Assembly: GCA_009691135.1 (NCBI GenBank) | Contig: SHVF01000001.1 | Location: 1 to 64,000, forward strand | Length of the DNA stretch: 64,000 nucleotides | Direction of reading: 5' to 3' | Source: Candidatus Planktophila sp. | GTDB taxonomy: Bacteria > Actinomycetota > Actinomycetes > Nanopelagicales > Nanopelagicaceae | Shown: positions 28,676-38,467 of the stretch, piece after piece | Numbering within the stretch: position 1 is the stretch's first letter | How the letters are laid out: every line of letters begins with the position of its first letter | Notes under the pieces: generated by a model | Seen by the model: only the letters and a program-made list of their open reading frames with translations | Database searches by the model: none | Told to the model about the DNA's origin: nothing | Translations under genes and position numbers: made by a program

Positions 28676-31600
28676 TTAAATTCGGATCAAGCAGTCTGGT
28701 CCGAGAATTGATTTGAGATCGGCGCTCAGACTTGGTGATGCGGTGACTAGCGCATCAATCTTCATGGTCGTCAGAGTTCCTTGATCATCAATTTGCATAT
28801 GAACTTCACGTTTTCCAGGGTGAGAGCGCAAGATCTCTTTCATGCGATCGACAATAGGCGGAGTGCATTGCGAAACCGGCATCGAGATAAGTAGCGGACT
28901 AACAGGACCAGTTGAGATATCAAGAGATTTCATTTCTATTGCAGTAAATTTCACTACCTCATCGCGACGTTCGAAACGTCCGCGCACAGTTACGACTCGA
29001 TCTTCAATCAGCGTCATCGCATATTGGTTATAGGTGTTTGCAAAGAAGAGAACTTCTACTGCACCTTCGAGATCTTCCAGGCTCACGATTGCCCATGAAG
29101 AACCTTGCCGCGAAACTTTTCTTTGTACACCAGTAATCAGCCCCCCAAGAGTGATCACGCCATCTGGAGTGCTCTCATCAGCTAAGAGCGCGCTGATGGA
29201 CATGTCGGTATTAGAACGCAAAATATGTTCCACACCTAACAATGGATGATCGGATACATAAAGTCCCAACATTTCACGTTCAAAAACTAATAAAGTTGCC
29301 TTGTCCCATTCGAAAATTGGAATTTCAATCTCTAAGCCAGCGACTTGGGTCATTGATTCTCCGCCAAAGAGATCGAACTGTCCGATCGCCTCAGCGCGTT
29401 TAGTTTCGATAACCGAATCAATTGCCTCAAGGTAAATTGTCATCAAGCCTTTGCGGGGATGCTGTAAAGAATCAAATGCTCCACCTTTAATAAGTGATTC
29501 GATTGTTTTCTTATTGCAAACCTGTGCGTCGACTTTGGCAAGGAAATCTCCAAAAGATGTAAATGTTCCCTTAGTCGCGCGCGCGCTCTTAATTGAGGCA
29601 ACAACTCCTTCACCGACGTTACGAATTGCGGCAAGGCCAAAGCGAATATCTTTACCGCGTGCGGTGTACTCGGCATTTGATTCATTTACATCAGGCGCCA
29701 ATACCTTTATTCCCATCCGGCGACACTCAGATAAATAGAGAGCAGATTTATCTTTATCATCACGAACACTTGTTAGCAGGGCCGCCATATATTCAGTTGG
29801 ATAATTTGCTTTTAGGTAGCCAGTCCAGAATGAAACAACACCATATGCAGCACTGTGGGCGCGGTTGAATGCGTAATCCGAGAATGGGATCAAGACATCC
29901 CATAAACGTTTAATGGCGGCAGTTGAGAAACCATTTGCTTTCATGCCGGCTTCGAATGGAACATATTCTTTATCTAGGATTTCCTTATTTTTCTTACCCA
30001 TCGCCTTACGCAATAAATCGGCGCGGCCAAGTGAGAATCCTGCAACCTTTTGGGCAATCGCCATTACTTGCTCTTGATAAACAATAAGGCCGTAGGTATC
30101 TCCCAAAATTTCCTGCAAGGGTTCAAAGAGTTCTGGGTGAATTGGTTCTACCGGCTTGCGCCCATTTTTGCGATCGGCATAGTTATTGTGGGCATTTTCT
30201 CCCATTGGACCTGGACGGTAAAGGGCGATGACTGCAGAAATATCTGCAAATGAATCGGGCGACATGCTTCGAAGTAGCGCGCGCATTGGTCCACCATCGA
30301 GTTGGAATACACCAAGGGTGTCACCGCGCGATAAGAGTTCAAAAGTCTTTTGATCATGAAGTGGTAAATCTTCCAGCACTACATCTATTCCTTGATTTTC
30401 TGTAATATTTAAGAGCGCATCATCTAATACTGAAAGATTTCGCAGGCCAAGGAAGTCCATCTTTAATAAACCCGTGGATTCGCAAGCACCCATATCGAAT
30501 TGGGTGATGATCGCTCCATCGGCCTCGCGACGATGGATTGGAATTACATCTAGCAGTGGCTCACGCGAGAGAATTACACCTGCAGCATGAACTCCCCACT
30601 GTCGTTTCAAACCTTCTAAACCTCGCGCCAGATCGACAACTTTTTTAGAATCAGGATCACTTTGATAGAGCTCACGGAATTCACCAGCTTCACCATGACG
30701 TGGATCAGTTCTATCAAAGACGCCAGAGAGAGAAATGTCTTTACCCATCACCGATGGCGGAAGAGCCTTGGTTAACCTCTCACCAATTACATATGGATAA
30801 CCAAGAACACGGGTGGCATCCTTTATGGATTGCTTAGATTTGATTGTTCCGTAAGTGATTATTTGCGCAACACGGTCTGAACCATATTTTTCAGTTGCAT
30901 AGCGAATCATCTCTCCACGACGTCTTTCATCAAAGTCCAGATCGATATCCGGCATTGAAATACGTTCTGGATTTAAGAAGCGTTCGAAAAGTAATCCATG
31001 TTCGATGGGATCCAACCCAGTGATGCCAAGTGAGTAAGCAACTAAAGATCCCGCCGCAGATCCACGACCTGGGCCAACTCGAATTCCAACTTTTCTGGCA
31101 TAACTAACTAAGTCTGCAACGACGAGGAAGTAGCCAGGGAATCCCATCTTCTCCATAACGCCAAGTTCGTAGTTAAGGCGATCTATATGAGGTTGAGTCA
31201 CACTGTCACCGAAACGATTTTGTAACCCACGTTCGGATTCTTTACGTAACCAACTATCTTCGGTCTCCCCCGTTGGAACAGCAAAGGCTGGCATTAAATT
31301 TTCACCTTCGCGCAATTTGACATTACAGCGCTCGGCAATAAGTAAGGTGTTATCACATGCTTCCGGGATATCTTTGAAGAGTTCGCGCATTTGTGCAGGA
31401 GTCTTTAAATAGAACTCATCATTATCAAATTTAAATCGCTTTGGATCGGCCAGGGTTGACCCAGATTGAACGCAGAGGAGAGCCTCGTGTGCCGGTGCAT
31501 CTTCATGTCGCGTGTAGTGCAGATCGTTGGTGGCAAGCAGCGGCAGTTTTAATTCGCGACCGAGCTTTAGCAAATCTGCCTTTACTCGCGTTTCAACGTC

Positions 31601-32209
31601 AATTCCGTGGTCCATTAACTCTAAAAAGAAATTATTGGCCCCAAAAATATCTCGGTAATCACTTGCCGCACGCATCGCTTCTTTGTAATTACCCATACGC
31701 AAGCGAGTCTGGATTTCACCACCCGGACATCCCGTAGTTGCGATTAGCCCATCGGCATACTTTGAGAGCAGTTCGCGATCCATACGTGGTTTGTAGTAAT
31801 AGCCTTCAAGGGATGCCAGCGACGAAAGGCGAAATAGGTTTGCTAAGCCGTGATTGTTCTCGGCCAAGATCGTCATATGTGTATATGCCCCACCACCGGA
31901 GACATCATCATCTCCGCCATCTGCCCATTGCACACGTTTCTTATCGTGACGCGACTCAGGTGCAACATAGGCTTCAATGCCGATGATTGGTTTAACCCCA
32001 GCCTTTGTGGCTTGCTTATAAAAATCAAAGGCTCCAAAAACATTTCCATGATCGGTCATTGCAATCGCAGGCATTTCTAAGCGTGCAACTTCTTCGACTA
32101 AATCTCCCACGCGAGCAGCGCCATCGAGCATTGAGTACTCGGTGTGAACGTGCAGGTGTACGAAAGAGTCGCGTTTATTCGCAGCAGGTTTTGGGTTCTC
32201 AGTCGTCAC
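28676..32209 (-). CDS. dnaE: Replicative DNA polymerase III alpha subunit
   Basis: The 1177-residue main replicase of the DnaE1 type. The N-terminal PHP domain is intact (HLHVHTEYS at residues 18-26, then MTDHGN), as in actinobacterial DnaE1 where it proofreads. The polymerase core has GRGSAAGSLVAY and the catalytic aspartates in PDIDLDFDERRR, followed by helix-hairpin-helix and OB-fold regions (about residues 990-1080). The start is a GTG with no clear ribosome site; TAACCT lies 9 nt upstream, so it may also be leaderless. It is 19 bp after rluD. Compare the degenerate PHP motif in the second DnaE of this window. Confidence 0.96.
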   Translation of the reverse strand: MTTENPKPAANKRDSFVHLHVHTEYSMLDGAARVGDLVEEVARLEMPAIAMTDHGNVFGAFDFYKQATKAGVKPIIGIEAYVAPESRHDKKRVQWADGGDDDVSGGGAYTHMTILAENNHGLANLFRLSSLASLEGYYYKPRMDRELLSKYADGLIATTGCPGGEIQTRLRMGNYKEAMRAASDYRDIFGANNFFLELMDHGIDVETRVKADLLKLGRELKLPLLATNDLHYTRHEDAPAHEALLCVQSGSTLADPKRFKFDNDEFYLKTPAQMRELFKDIPEACDNTLLIAERCNVKLREGENLMPAFAVPTGETEDSWLRKESERGLQNRFGDSVTQPHIDRLNYELGVMEKMGFPGYFLVVADLVSYARKVGIRVGPGRGSAAGSLVAYSLGITGLDPIEHGLLFERFLNPERISMPDIDLDFDERRRGEMIRYATEKYGSDRVAQIITYGTIKSKQSIKDATRVLGYPYVIGERLTKALPPSVMGKDISLSGVFDRTDPRHGEAGEFRELYQSDPDSKKVVDLARGLEGLKRQWGVHAAGVILSREPLLDVIPIHRREADGAIITQFDMGACESTGLLKMDFLGLRNLSVLDDALLNITENQGIDVVLEDLPLHDQKTFELLSRGDTLGVFQLDGGPMRALLRSMSPDSFADISAVIALYRPGPMGENAHNNYADRKNGRKPVEPIHPELFEPLQEILGDTYGLIVYQEQVMAIAQKVAGFSLGRADLLRKAMGKKNKEILDKEYVPFEAGMKANGFSTAAIKRLWDVLIPFSDYAFNRAHSAAYGVVSFWTGYLKANYPTEYMAALLTSVRDDKDKSALYLSECRRMGIKVLAPDVNESNAEYTARGKDIRFGLAAIRNVGEGVVASIKSARATKGTFTSFGDFLAKVDAQVCNKKTIESLIKGGAFDSLQHPRKGLMTIYLEAIDSVIETKRAEAIGQFDLFGGESMTQVAGLEIEIPIFEWDKATLLVFEREMLGLYVSDHPLLGVEHILRSNTDMSISALLADESTPDGVITLGGLITGVQRKVSRQGSSWAIVSLEDLEGAVEVLFFANTYNQYAMTLIEDRVVTVRGRFERRDEVVKFTAIEMKSLDISTGPVSPLLISMPVSQCTPPIVDRMKEILRSHPGKREVHMQIDDQGTLTTMKIDALVTASPSLSADLKSILGPDCLIRI

Positions 32210-32228
32210 AGTTGCACAAGGTTAGTGG

Positions 32229-33167
32229 TTAAGGCAGAACAGCTTCGGATAGCAACGCCAGGCAAGCCTGAAGGTCAGGTGCATAGGCAGCCTTTAAAAC
32301 TAGCGTTTGCTTGGTAACGGGATGGTCAAAGCGCAGTTCGAGTGCATGTAACCATGGCCGTGACATTCTTAAGGATTTTCCAAGCACTGGATCTGCTCCA
32401 TAAGTGGTGTCACCAACTAGTGGGTGGTTGAGGGCAGAGAAGTGAACGCGAATTTGGTGAGTACGACCAGTTTCTAATTCAACTTTTACTAGCGAGACCG
32501 AACGGTAGAACTCGATTACTTCATAGTGAGTAATACTCTCTTTTCCTGTTGCAACAACTGCAAAACGATGATCTTCTTTAGGATGACGATCGATTGGCGC
32601 ATCAATTGTTCCAGTGACTGGATCCATATGTCCTTGCACAAGTGCGTGATAAGTTTTTTCGACTTCGTGATTGCGGAAGGCATCTTTTAATTTTGAGTAT
32701 GCACGGTCAGTCTTGGCTACAATCATCAAGCCACTGGTACCAACATCTAGGCGGTGAACGATGCCCGCTCTCTCGGCCGGACCTGATGTAGAGATTGTGT
32801 ATCCGGCTGCAGTAAGTGCGCCAACAACTGTTGGACCCATCCAACCCGGACTGGGGTGTGCTGCGCATCCGACCGGCTTATCAATTACGACAATTTCTTC
32901 ATCATCATAAACAACAGTTAAACCAGCAAGCGGAGTCAGCGGAATAGGATCTTGATTTAACGGTTCCGGCATTAGAACATCAATAATTTGACCATCTGTA
33001 ACGCGTTCGGATTTTGTCATAGCGCGACCACCAGAAGTGATGTCGCCATCTTCAAGCAACCTAACAATTGCGGTGCGAGATAGTCCAAGAACTCGTGTTA
33101 AAGCACTATCGATACGTTCACCGGCAACGCCTTCAGGAACACTTAGAGTGCGCGCTTCGCGTGACAT
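32229..33167 (-). CDS. rluD: RluD-type 23S rRNA pseudouridine synthase
   Basis: A 312-residue RluA/RluD-family enzyme. The N-terminal S4 RNA-binding domain (ERIDSALTRVLGLSRTAIVRLL) is followed by the catalytic core, with the nucleophilic aspartate in HRLDVGTSGLMI and the family motif HQIRVHFSALNHPLVGD. It begins directly after the lspA stop. Its order with lspA is common in bacteria. Target uridines are inferred from family. Confidence 0.9.
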   Translation of the reverse strand: MSREARTLSVPEGVAGERIDSALTRVLGLSRTAIVRLLEDGDITSGGRAMTKSERVTDGQIIDVLMPEPLNQDPIPLTPLAGLTVVYDDEEIVVIDKPVGCAAHPSPGWMGPTVVGALTAAGYTISTSGPAERAGIVHRLDVGTSGLMIVAKTDRAYSKLKDAFRNHEVEKTYHALVQGHMDPVTGTIDAPIDRHPKEDHRFAVVATGKESITHYEVIEFYRSVSLVKVELETGRTHQIRVHFSALNHPLVGDTTYGADPVLGKSLRMSRPWLHALELRFDHPVTKQTLVLKAAYAPDLQACLALLSEAVLP

Positions 33168-33650
33168 TTAAGCCCCCATCGGTGAGATATTGCGGATCGA
33201 AAGAACTATTGCGATACCTGCTGCAACCACAATAGCGCTATCTGCCAAGTTAAATACTGGCCAATGCGTCAGCTCTATCCAATCAATTACATGTCCAGTG
33301 AAATATCCGGGGCTGCGAAAGATGCGATCAGTGAGATTGCCAAGGACTCCACCAAGGGCTAGTCCTAGAACTACTGACCAGCCGCCAGATGTGATGCGTG
33401 GTGCAAAATATGCAATTGCTCCCACAACGAATATTGCGAAAAGAGTAAAGATAATCGTCGCACCTTGTGCCAGGCTAAATGCGGCGCCTGAATTTCGGAT
33501 AAGAGTTAACTGCAGAAAATTACCGATTATTTTGGTGGGGTTACTTGCACTTAGATTGTTAATTGCCCAAACTTTTGTAGCAAAATCAAAGAGCCAAACG
33601 GCCCAAGCAATCGTGTAGAGCCTTTTCCAGAGTTTAGAACTGGGGCGCAC
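33168..33650 (-). CDS. lspA: Signal peptidase II
   Basis: Membrane aspartyl protease that removes the signal peptide of diacylglyceryl-prolipoproteins. It has 160 residues and four membrane helices. The two catalytic aspartates are in GNLTDRIFR and FNLADSAI, and RNSGAAFSL is the conserved region. It lies 1 bp after the TraR/DksA-like gene and directly before rluD. Confidence 0.94.
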   Translation of the reverse strand: MRPSSKLWKRLYTIAWAVWLFDFATKVWAINNLSASNPTKIIGNFLQLTLIRNSGAAFSLAQGATIIFTLFAIFVVGAIAYFAPRITSGGWSVVLGLALGGVLGNLTDRIFRSPGYFTGHVIDWIELTHWPVFNLADSAIVVAAGIAIVLSIRNISPMGA

Positions 33651-33651
33651 C

Positions 33652-34497
33652 TTAGCGCCGCTCTTCCTTCTGCTTGCAGATCATGCAGAGAGTTGCGCGA
33701 GGAAAAACTTGGAGTCGTGCCTTACCGATTGCATAGCCGCATTCTTCACAATTTCCATAAGTCTTATTATCGATACGATCAAGAGCGCGCTCGGTCTGCA
33801 AGACCATATCTCGGGCATTGATAACCAAGGACATCTCGTGTTCGCGTTCGAATGTCTTAGTGCCAGAATCTGCCTGATCATCTCCGGCGCCTTCACCAGA
33901 TTCGGTAATTAACTCATTCATTTCGGCTTCTACGTGCGCCAGTTCTATGCGAAGCCGCGCTAAATCTTTAGCAATTTCGGTGCGGACAGATTTTAACTCT
34001 CCGACAGACCATGGCGCCTCACCATCGCTGGCAGTAACTGGAGTCGGCGCTGCCTTAATTGGCTTAAGTGGTGCAACTTTCTTGCCGCTCTTTACTGGGC
34101 GTGGAGGTGGGGGCATGACTAGTCGACGTTCTTCAATCACAGGAGTTGAAACTGGTGCAACAACGGTTGCAACGCTAACGGTCTGCGATTTCTCATCAAC
34201 TGTAAGCGTTGTCTTGCCAACTTTTGAAGGGAACGGGCGACCTGGCGCTTTTTTAGCAGCAGATTTCTTTGCTGGCGCTTTTTTGGCAGCAGATTTCTTT
34301 GCTGGCGCTTTTTTGGCAGCAGATTTCTTTGCTGGCACTTTTTTGGCGGGTGCCTTCTTAGCCACTTTTTTCGCAGGAGCTTTCTTAGCCGCCTTTTTCA
34401 CAGGGGCTTTCTTAGCTACCTTCTTCGCAGAGGCTTTCTTTTTTGCTGGCACGCCGCGCACCTTATGCTCTTTTTGGCGCACCACCAACTTTGCCAC
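33652..34497 (-). CDS. TraR/DksA-type zinc-finger protein with lysine/alanine-rich N-terminal tail
   Basis: A 281-residue protein in two parts. Residues about 17-90 are a KKAPAKK/KKSAAKK low-complexity tail like histone H1 or the C-terminus of actinobacterial HU. The C-terminal half has a coiled-coil-like DksA region and a four-cysteine zinc finger (CEECGYAIG... ATLCMICKQ). The family binds RNA polymerase through its secondary channel; the tail could add non-specific DNA binding. The start is a GTG without a clear ribosome site, and an internal GTG at codon 12 is possible. It precedes lspA by 1 bp and is divergent from ileS. Confidence 0.85.
   Translation of the reverse strand: MAKLVVRQKEHKVRGVPAKKKASAKKVAKKAPVKKAAKKAPAKKVAKKAPAKKVPAKKSAAKKAPAKKSAAKKAPAKKSAAKKAPGRPFPSKVGKTTLTVDEKSQTVSVATVVAPVSTPVIEERRLVMPPPPRPVKSGKKVAPLKPIKAAPTPVTASDGEAPWSVGELKSVRTEIAKDLARLRIELAHVEAEMNELITESGEGAGDDQADSGTKTFEREHEMSLVINARDMVLQTERALDRIDNKTYGNCEECGYAIGKARLQVFPRATLCMICKQKEERR
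34243..34350 (-). repeat. Tandem 30-bp coding repeats in the lysine-rich tail
   Basis: About 3.6 copies of a 30-bp unit (plus-strand agatttctttgctggcgctt...), the middle copies identical and the last slightly changed. Each unit encodes the ten-residue block APAKKSAAKK. The near identity at DNA level suggests recent expansion by slippage or recombination. Confidence 0.9.
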
Positions 34498-34559
34498 TCA
34501 GGGACGGCGTGAATTCTTACCTTTTAATTAGAGTGATCATGTAAATCAGGGTGAGGGAT

Positions 34560-34565
34560 TAGACT
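34560..34565 (+). promoter_or_regulatory. Candidate -10 element for ileS
   Basis: TAGACT ends 9 nt before the first ATG and 15 nt before the second in-frame ATG. No Shine-Dalgarno is present, so a leaderless or very short leader is expected. The 77-bp gap has no room for an ordinary T-box leader. Confidence 0.4.
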
Positions 34566-34574
34566 CTGCCTCTC

Positions 34575-37500
34575 ATGACTATGCGTCCAATTTCTGCTCA
34601 AATCGACCTTCCCGCGATGGAACGTTCGATTTTGGATTTCTGGCGCACGCACTCAATTTTCCAGGCAAGCACTGCGGCGCGAGTTGGCGCCCAGCCATGG
34701 ACATTCTATGAAGGCCCACCAACTGCTAACGGAGCGCCTGGCACCCACCATATTGAAGCGCGCGTTTTTAAAGATGTCTTTCCGCGTTATCAAACAATGA
34801 AGGGTAAATATGTAACCCGCAAAGCAGGTTGGGATTGCCACGGTTTGCCAGTTGAAATTGCAGTTGAAAAAGAGTTGGGATTTTCTGGAAAAGGCGACAT
34901 TGAAAAATATGGAATCGCTGCCTTTAATGAAATGTGTCGAGAATCTGTAACTCGCCACGTTGGCGCTTTCACAACGATGACCAACCGCATGGGTTTCTGG
35001 GTTGATTTTGATCAAGCCTATTGGACTATGGCTCCAGAATATGTAGAAAGTGTTTGGTGGAGCCTAAAAGAGATTTGGAAAAAAGGTCTCTTAGTTCAAG
35101 ATCATCGCGTTGCTCCATATTGCCCGCGTTGCGGAACCGGGCTTTCAGATCATGAACTTGCGCAAGGATATGAAACAGTTACAGATCCTTCCGTTTATGT
35201 GCGCTTTCCGATCACATCTGGTGAACTTGCTGAACTAGGCGCTGCGCTTTTGGTTTGGACTACAACTCCTTGGACGCTAGTTTCAAATACTGCAATCGCA
35301 GTGCATCCCGATGTCGATTATGTTGTAGCCGAAGTTGGCGTTGAAGAGAACCGGGAAGTATTGGTAGTTGCCGAACCACTTCTGTCAGCCCTGACTGGCG
35401 AAGTTAGAGTACTTAGAACAATTAAAGGTAAGGATCTAGAACACACCAAATATAAGCGCCCCCTTGATTTAGTTGATATCCCAGACTCACATTTTGTAGT
35501 TCTTGCAACTTATGTCACTACCGAAGACGGAACAGGGCTAGTCCACCAATCCCCCGCCTTTGGCGCCGATGACCTAGCGGTCTGTCGTGGTTATGGACTG
35601 CCGGTGGTAAATCCAATCGCACCTGATGGAAGATTCTTAAGCGATGTGCCACTAGTTGGTGGAATCTTCTTTAAAGATGCCGACAAAATATTGGTGAAGG
35701 AACTTAAATCGCGTGAAGTTTTATATAAGCACCAACCATTTGAGCACCCTTATCCGCATTGCTGGCGCTGCCATACTGCGTTAATTTATTACGCACAACC
35801 TTCTTGGTATATCCGCACAACATCAATTAAAGATGCGTTGATCCGCGAGAATAATCAGACCAACTGGCATCCTGAAACGATTAAGACTGGTCGCTATGGA
35901 GATTGGCTAAATAACAATATTGACTGGGCACTATCCCGGAATCGCTATTGGGGTACTCCCCTTCCAATTTGGCGTTGCGAAGAAAAGCATGAAATCTGTG
36001 TTGATTCACTTGCAGAACTAGGAGCACTTGCCGGGCAAGAACTTTCTAACTTAGATCCGCACCGTCCTTTTGTAGATGACATTAATTTCCCTTGCGCTGC
36101 CTGTGGCAAAACAATGACACGCGTTCCTGAAGTTATCGATTGTTGGTATGACTCTGGCGCGATGCCATTTGCGCAATGGGGTTATCCGCATAAGCCGGGC
36201 TCAGTTGAAAAATTTGAAGCTGCTTATCCTGCTGATTTTATCTGCGAAGCAATTGATCAAACCCGTGGCTGGTTCTATACCTTGATGGCTATCGGTACCT
36301 TGGTATTTGATAAAGGCTCTTATAAGAGCGTGCTCTGCCTGGGCCATATCTTAGATAAAGATGGTCGCAAGATGAGCAAGCATGTGGGCAACGTGCTTGA
36401 GCCAATTGAATTAATGGATCAACATGGCGCCGATGCTGTGCGGTGGTACATGTTGGCTGCAGGTTCCCCATGGTCAGCACGTCGGGTGGGCCACGATGCC
36501 ATCAGCGATGTTGTTCGAAAGACTTTGCTTACTTACTGGAACACCATCTCCTTCCATACTCTCTACGCCCAATCATCGAACTTCGAAATTTCCCAGATCC
36601 CAGCGGTTAAAGATCGCTCCATGATGGATCGTTGGATCTTGAGCGAACTCAATTCCTTAATCCAGGAAGTTGATGCCGCTTATGAAGAATTTGATTCGCA
36701 AGTTGCAGGAAAGGCGCTGGCACGTTTCATCGATGATCTATCTAATTGGTATGTGCGTCGCTCGCGTCGTCGCTTCTGGGATGGCGATGTTGCAGCACTT
36801 GGCACCTTGCACGAATGTCTAGTAACACTGACCCAACTCTTGGCACCGATGGTTCCATTTATCACCGAACATGTCTGGCAAGAATTGGTAAAGATGGCCG
36901 ATCCAAAAGTTGCCGATTCAGTTCACTTAACTAATTTTCCAGTAGCCAATGCTGCTCTAATTAATCTTGAGTTAAATGCGCAGGTTGCAATGACTCGTCG
37001 GGTTGTGGAGCTCGGTCGCGCCGCTCGCGCCGAGTCTGCGATCAAAATCCGCCAGCCACTGCAACGTGCACTGATTTCGGCCAACGGATGGTCAAAGTTG
37101 CCGAAGGATATGAGGGACCAGATCTCAGATGAGCTAAATGTGATTGACCTTGCAGATATTGCCGATGCCGATGGAGATTTAGTAAATATTTCAATCAAGG
37201 CAAATTTCAAATCACTCGGCGCCAAGTACGGCAAGGAAGTTCAAGATATCGCTAAGGCAATTGCAGCTACCGATGCAACGGCGCTCGTTAAAACTCTTCG
37301 CTCGACTGGAGCCAGCAAGGTTGCAACGTGGGATATAGAACTTGAAGATCTCGTGATTACAGAAGTACCAAAGAGCGGTTGGATGGTGGCAAGCCATGAG
37401 GGTGAATCTGTTGCCCTCGATTTAGCACTTTCGCAAGCGTTAATTGATGCCGGAAATGTTCGTGAAGTAATTCGCTTTATCCAGGAACGTCGCAAGAGCG

Positions 37501-37685
37501 ATGGCTTTGAAATCTCTGATCGCATTAAGGTGCGTTGGAACACTGATCCGGCAATCGTCTTGGCAATCTCATCTGCTGCTAGCCATATCAGCGATGAAGT
37601 TTTAGCTTTGGAATTTACTCACGACCCAGGTATTCCTGCAGAAGATAACGATCTTGCGATTAGCGCAATCCTAGAAAAGGCTTAA
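34575..37685 (+). CDS. ileS: Isoleucyl-tRNA synthetase
   Basis: Class-I synthetase charging tRNA-Ile, 1036 residues. HIGH is represented by GTHHIEAR, and the KMSKS loop by GRKMSKHVGN. The connective editing domain contains WTTTPWTLVSNTAIAV and GTGLVHQSPAFG. Paired cysteines in CPRCGTG, CWRCH and CAACG suggest zinc sites. The HIGH variant and length resemble the eukaryote-like, mupirocin-insensitive IleRS group that Actinobacteria use; that is a family inference. A second ATG two codons in (MRPISAQIDL) could be the real start. It is convergent with yggT, with 3 bp between stops. Confidence 0.95.
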   Translation: MTMRPISAQIDLPAMERSILDFWRTHSIFQASTAARVGAQPWTFYEGPPTANGAPGTHHIEARVFKDVFPRYQTMKGKYVTRKAGWDCHGLPVEIAVEKELGFSGKGDIEKYGIAAFNEMCRESVTRHVGAFTTMTNRMGFWVDFDQAYWTMAPEYVESVWWSLKEIWKKGLLVQDHRVAPYCPRCGTGLSDHELAQGYETVTDPSVYVRFPITSGELAELGAALLVWTTTPWTLVSNTAIAVHPDVDYVVAEVGVEENREVLVVAEPLLSALTGEVRVLRTIKGKDLEHTKYKRPLDLVDIPDSHFVVLATYVTTEDGTGLVHQSPAFGADDLAVCRGYGLPVVNPIAPDGRFLSDVPLVGGIFFKDADKILVKELKSREVLYKHQPFEHPYPHCWRCHTALIYYAQPSWYIRTTSIKDALIRENNQTNWHPETIKTGRYGDWLNNNIDWALSRNRYWGTPLPIWRCEEKHEICVDSLAELGALAGQELSNLDPHRPFVDDINFPCAACGKTMTRVPEVIDCWYDSGAMPFAQWGYPHKPGSVEKFEAAYPADFICEAIDQTRGWFYTLMAIGTLVFDKGSYKSVLCLGHILDKDGRKMSKHVGNVLEPIELMDQHGADAVRWYMLAAGSPWSARRVGHDAISDVVRKTLLTYWNTISFHTLYAQSSNFEISQIPAVKDRSMMDRWILSELNSLIQEVDAAYEEFDSQVAGKALARFIDDLSNWYVRRSRRRFWDGDVAALGTLHECLVTLTQLLAPMVPFITEHVWQELVKMADPKVADSVHLTNFPVANAALINLELNAQVAMTRRVVELGRAARAESAIKIRQPLQRALISANGWSKLPKDMRDQISDELNVIDLADIADADGDLVNISIKANFKSLGAKYGKEVQDIAKAIAATDATALVKTLRSTGASKVATWDIELEDLVITEVPKSGWMVASHEGESVALDLALSQALIDAGNVREVIRFIQERRKSDGFEISDRIKVRWNTDPAIVLAISSAASHISDEVLALEFTHDPGIPAEDNDLAISAILEKA

Positions 37686-37688
37686 CGC

Positions 37689-37970
37689 TTAAAACAGAAC
37701 TACGATGAGGCTTTTAACTAAGCCAATAGCAATTAAAAGAACTATAAAAGATAAATCAAGTGAGACTCCACCTAAACGAAGCGGAGGAACAAATCTGCCT
37801 ACAAATTTCATCGGTGGATCTGTTAGTGTATAAATGAATTCGAAAACAGCGATCAAAAATGAGTTTGGCCGCCAATTGCGCGCAAAGATGCGGACATAAT
37901 CGATGATCAAACGAATAAAGAGCGCGTACTTGAAAAGATCAAGAAGTGTTAAGAGCAGGTTTGTAATCAT
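37689..37970 (-). CDS. YggT-family small membrane protein
   Basis: A 93-residue two-helix membrane protein. It has the family motifs RIIDYVRIF, FEFIYTLTDPPMKFVGRFVPP and LDLSFIVLL. The family is found beside sepF and ftsZ across bacteria and plastids; a role in envelope or division is inferred from that. It follows sepF by 26 bp and is the last gene of the division block. In many Actinobacteria a divIVA gene would be expected between yggT and ileS; it is not here. Confidence 0.9.
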   Translation of the reverse strand: MITNLLLTLLDLFKYALFIRLIIDYVRIFARNWRPNSFLIAVFEFIYTLTDPPMKFVGRFVPPLRLGGVSLDLSFIVLLIAIGLVKSLIVVLF

Positions 37971-37996
37971 AGTTATCTAGCGACCTGCTTGCTAAA

Positions 37997-38461
37997 TCAG
38001 CTCTGGTTAAAGAAGCTGGCTTGCGCAGCAGCGGTCTTATCTTCACTGCTTACATTTACATTGGCAGGAGATAAGAGAAATACTTTATGACTTACACGTT
38101 CGATACGTCCGTGAAGACCAAATACTAAACCGCTAGCGAAGTCGACCAAACGCTTGCGCTCTGACTCTTCCATGTCATCAAGATTAATGATTACAGGATT
38201 GCCTTCGCGATAGTGCTCGCCCATTTTGCGCGCTTCGCTGTAAGAGCGTGGTTGCAAAGTGATGATGTGGTAATTGGCTTCTGGTTGTGTTGATTGTGCA
38301 ACTGTTGAGCCAACGACTGTTACTCCTGCGCGATCACGTGAAAGACGTGATACATCCCGAGAAGGACGATCGCTTGCGCGTACGGGAGTTGCTTCAACTT
38401 GAGCTTGATCTTCAGTATCTACTAGACCGAGGTAGCCCATCATTTTGTTAAGTGCCGACAT
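37997..38461 (-). CDS. sepF: Cell-division protein SepF
   Basis: Cytoplasmic membrane-tethering partner of FtsZ, the main FtsZ anchor where ftsA is missing. It has 154 residues. The N-terminus (MSALNKMMGYLGLV) is an amphipathic membrane-binding helix, followed by a polar linker and the SepF fold (about residues 65-145) with PVIINLDDMEESERKRLVDFASG and a beta-strand end RVSHKVFLLSP. It starts 9 bp after yggS but has a TAAACT-N6-ATG leaderless element overlapping the yggS stop. Confidence 0.94.
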   Translation of the reverse strand: MSALNKMMGYLGLVDTEDQAQVEATPVRASDRPSRDVSRLSRDRAGVTVVGSTVAQSTQPEANYHIITLQPRSYSEARKMGEHYREGNPVIINLDDMEESERKRLVDFASGLVFGLHGRIERVSHKVFLLSPANVNVSSEDKTAAAQASFFNQS

Positions 38462-38467
38462 AGGTAA

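Noticed and set aside
34243-34350. Tandem 30-bp units considered as a CRISPR array
   Set aside because: Units are contiguous without spacers, lie inside a coding frame and encode a regular peptide block.
33947-34531. 194-aa plus-strand ORF with FFAGAFLAADF repeats
   Set aside because: It is the complement of the lysine-rich tail of the TraR/DksA gene; the apparent repeat arises from that tail.
34498-34574. T-box riboswitch upstream of ileS
   Set aside because: Only 77 bp separate ileS from the divergent gene and I see no stem I or conserved T-box sequence; a leaderless start fits better.
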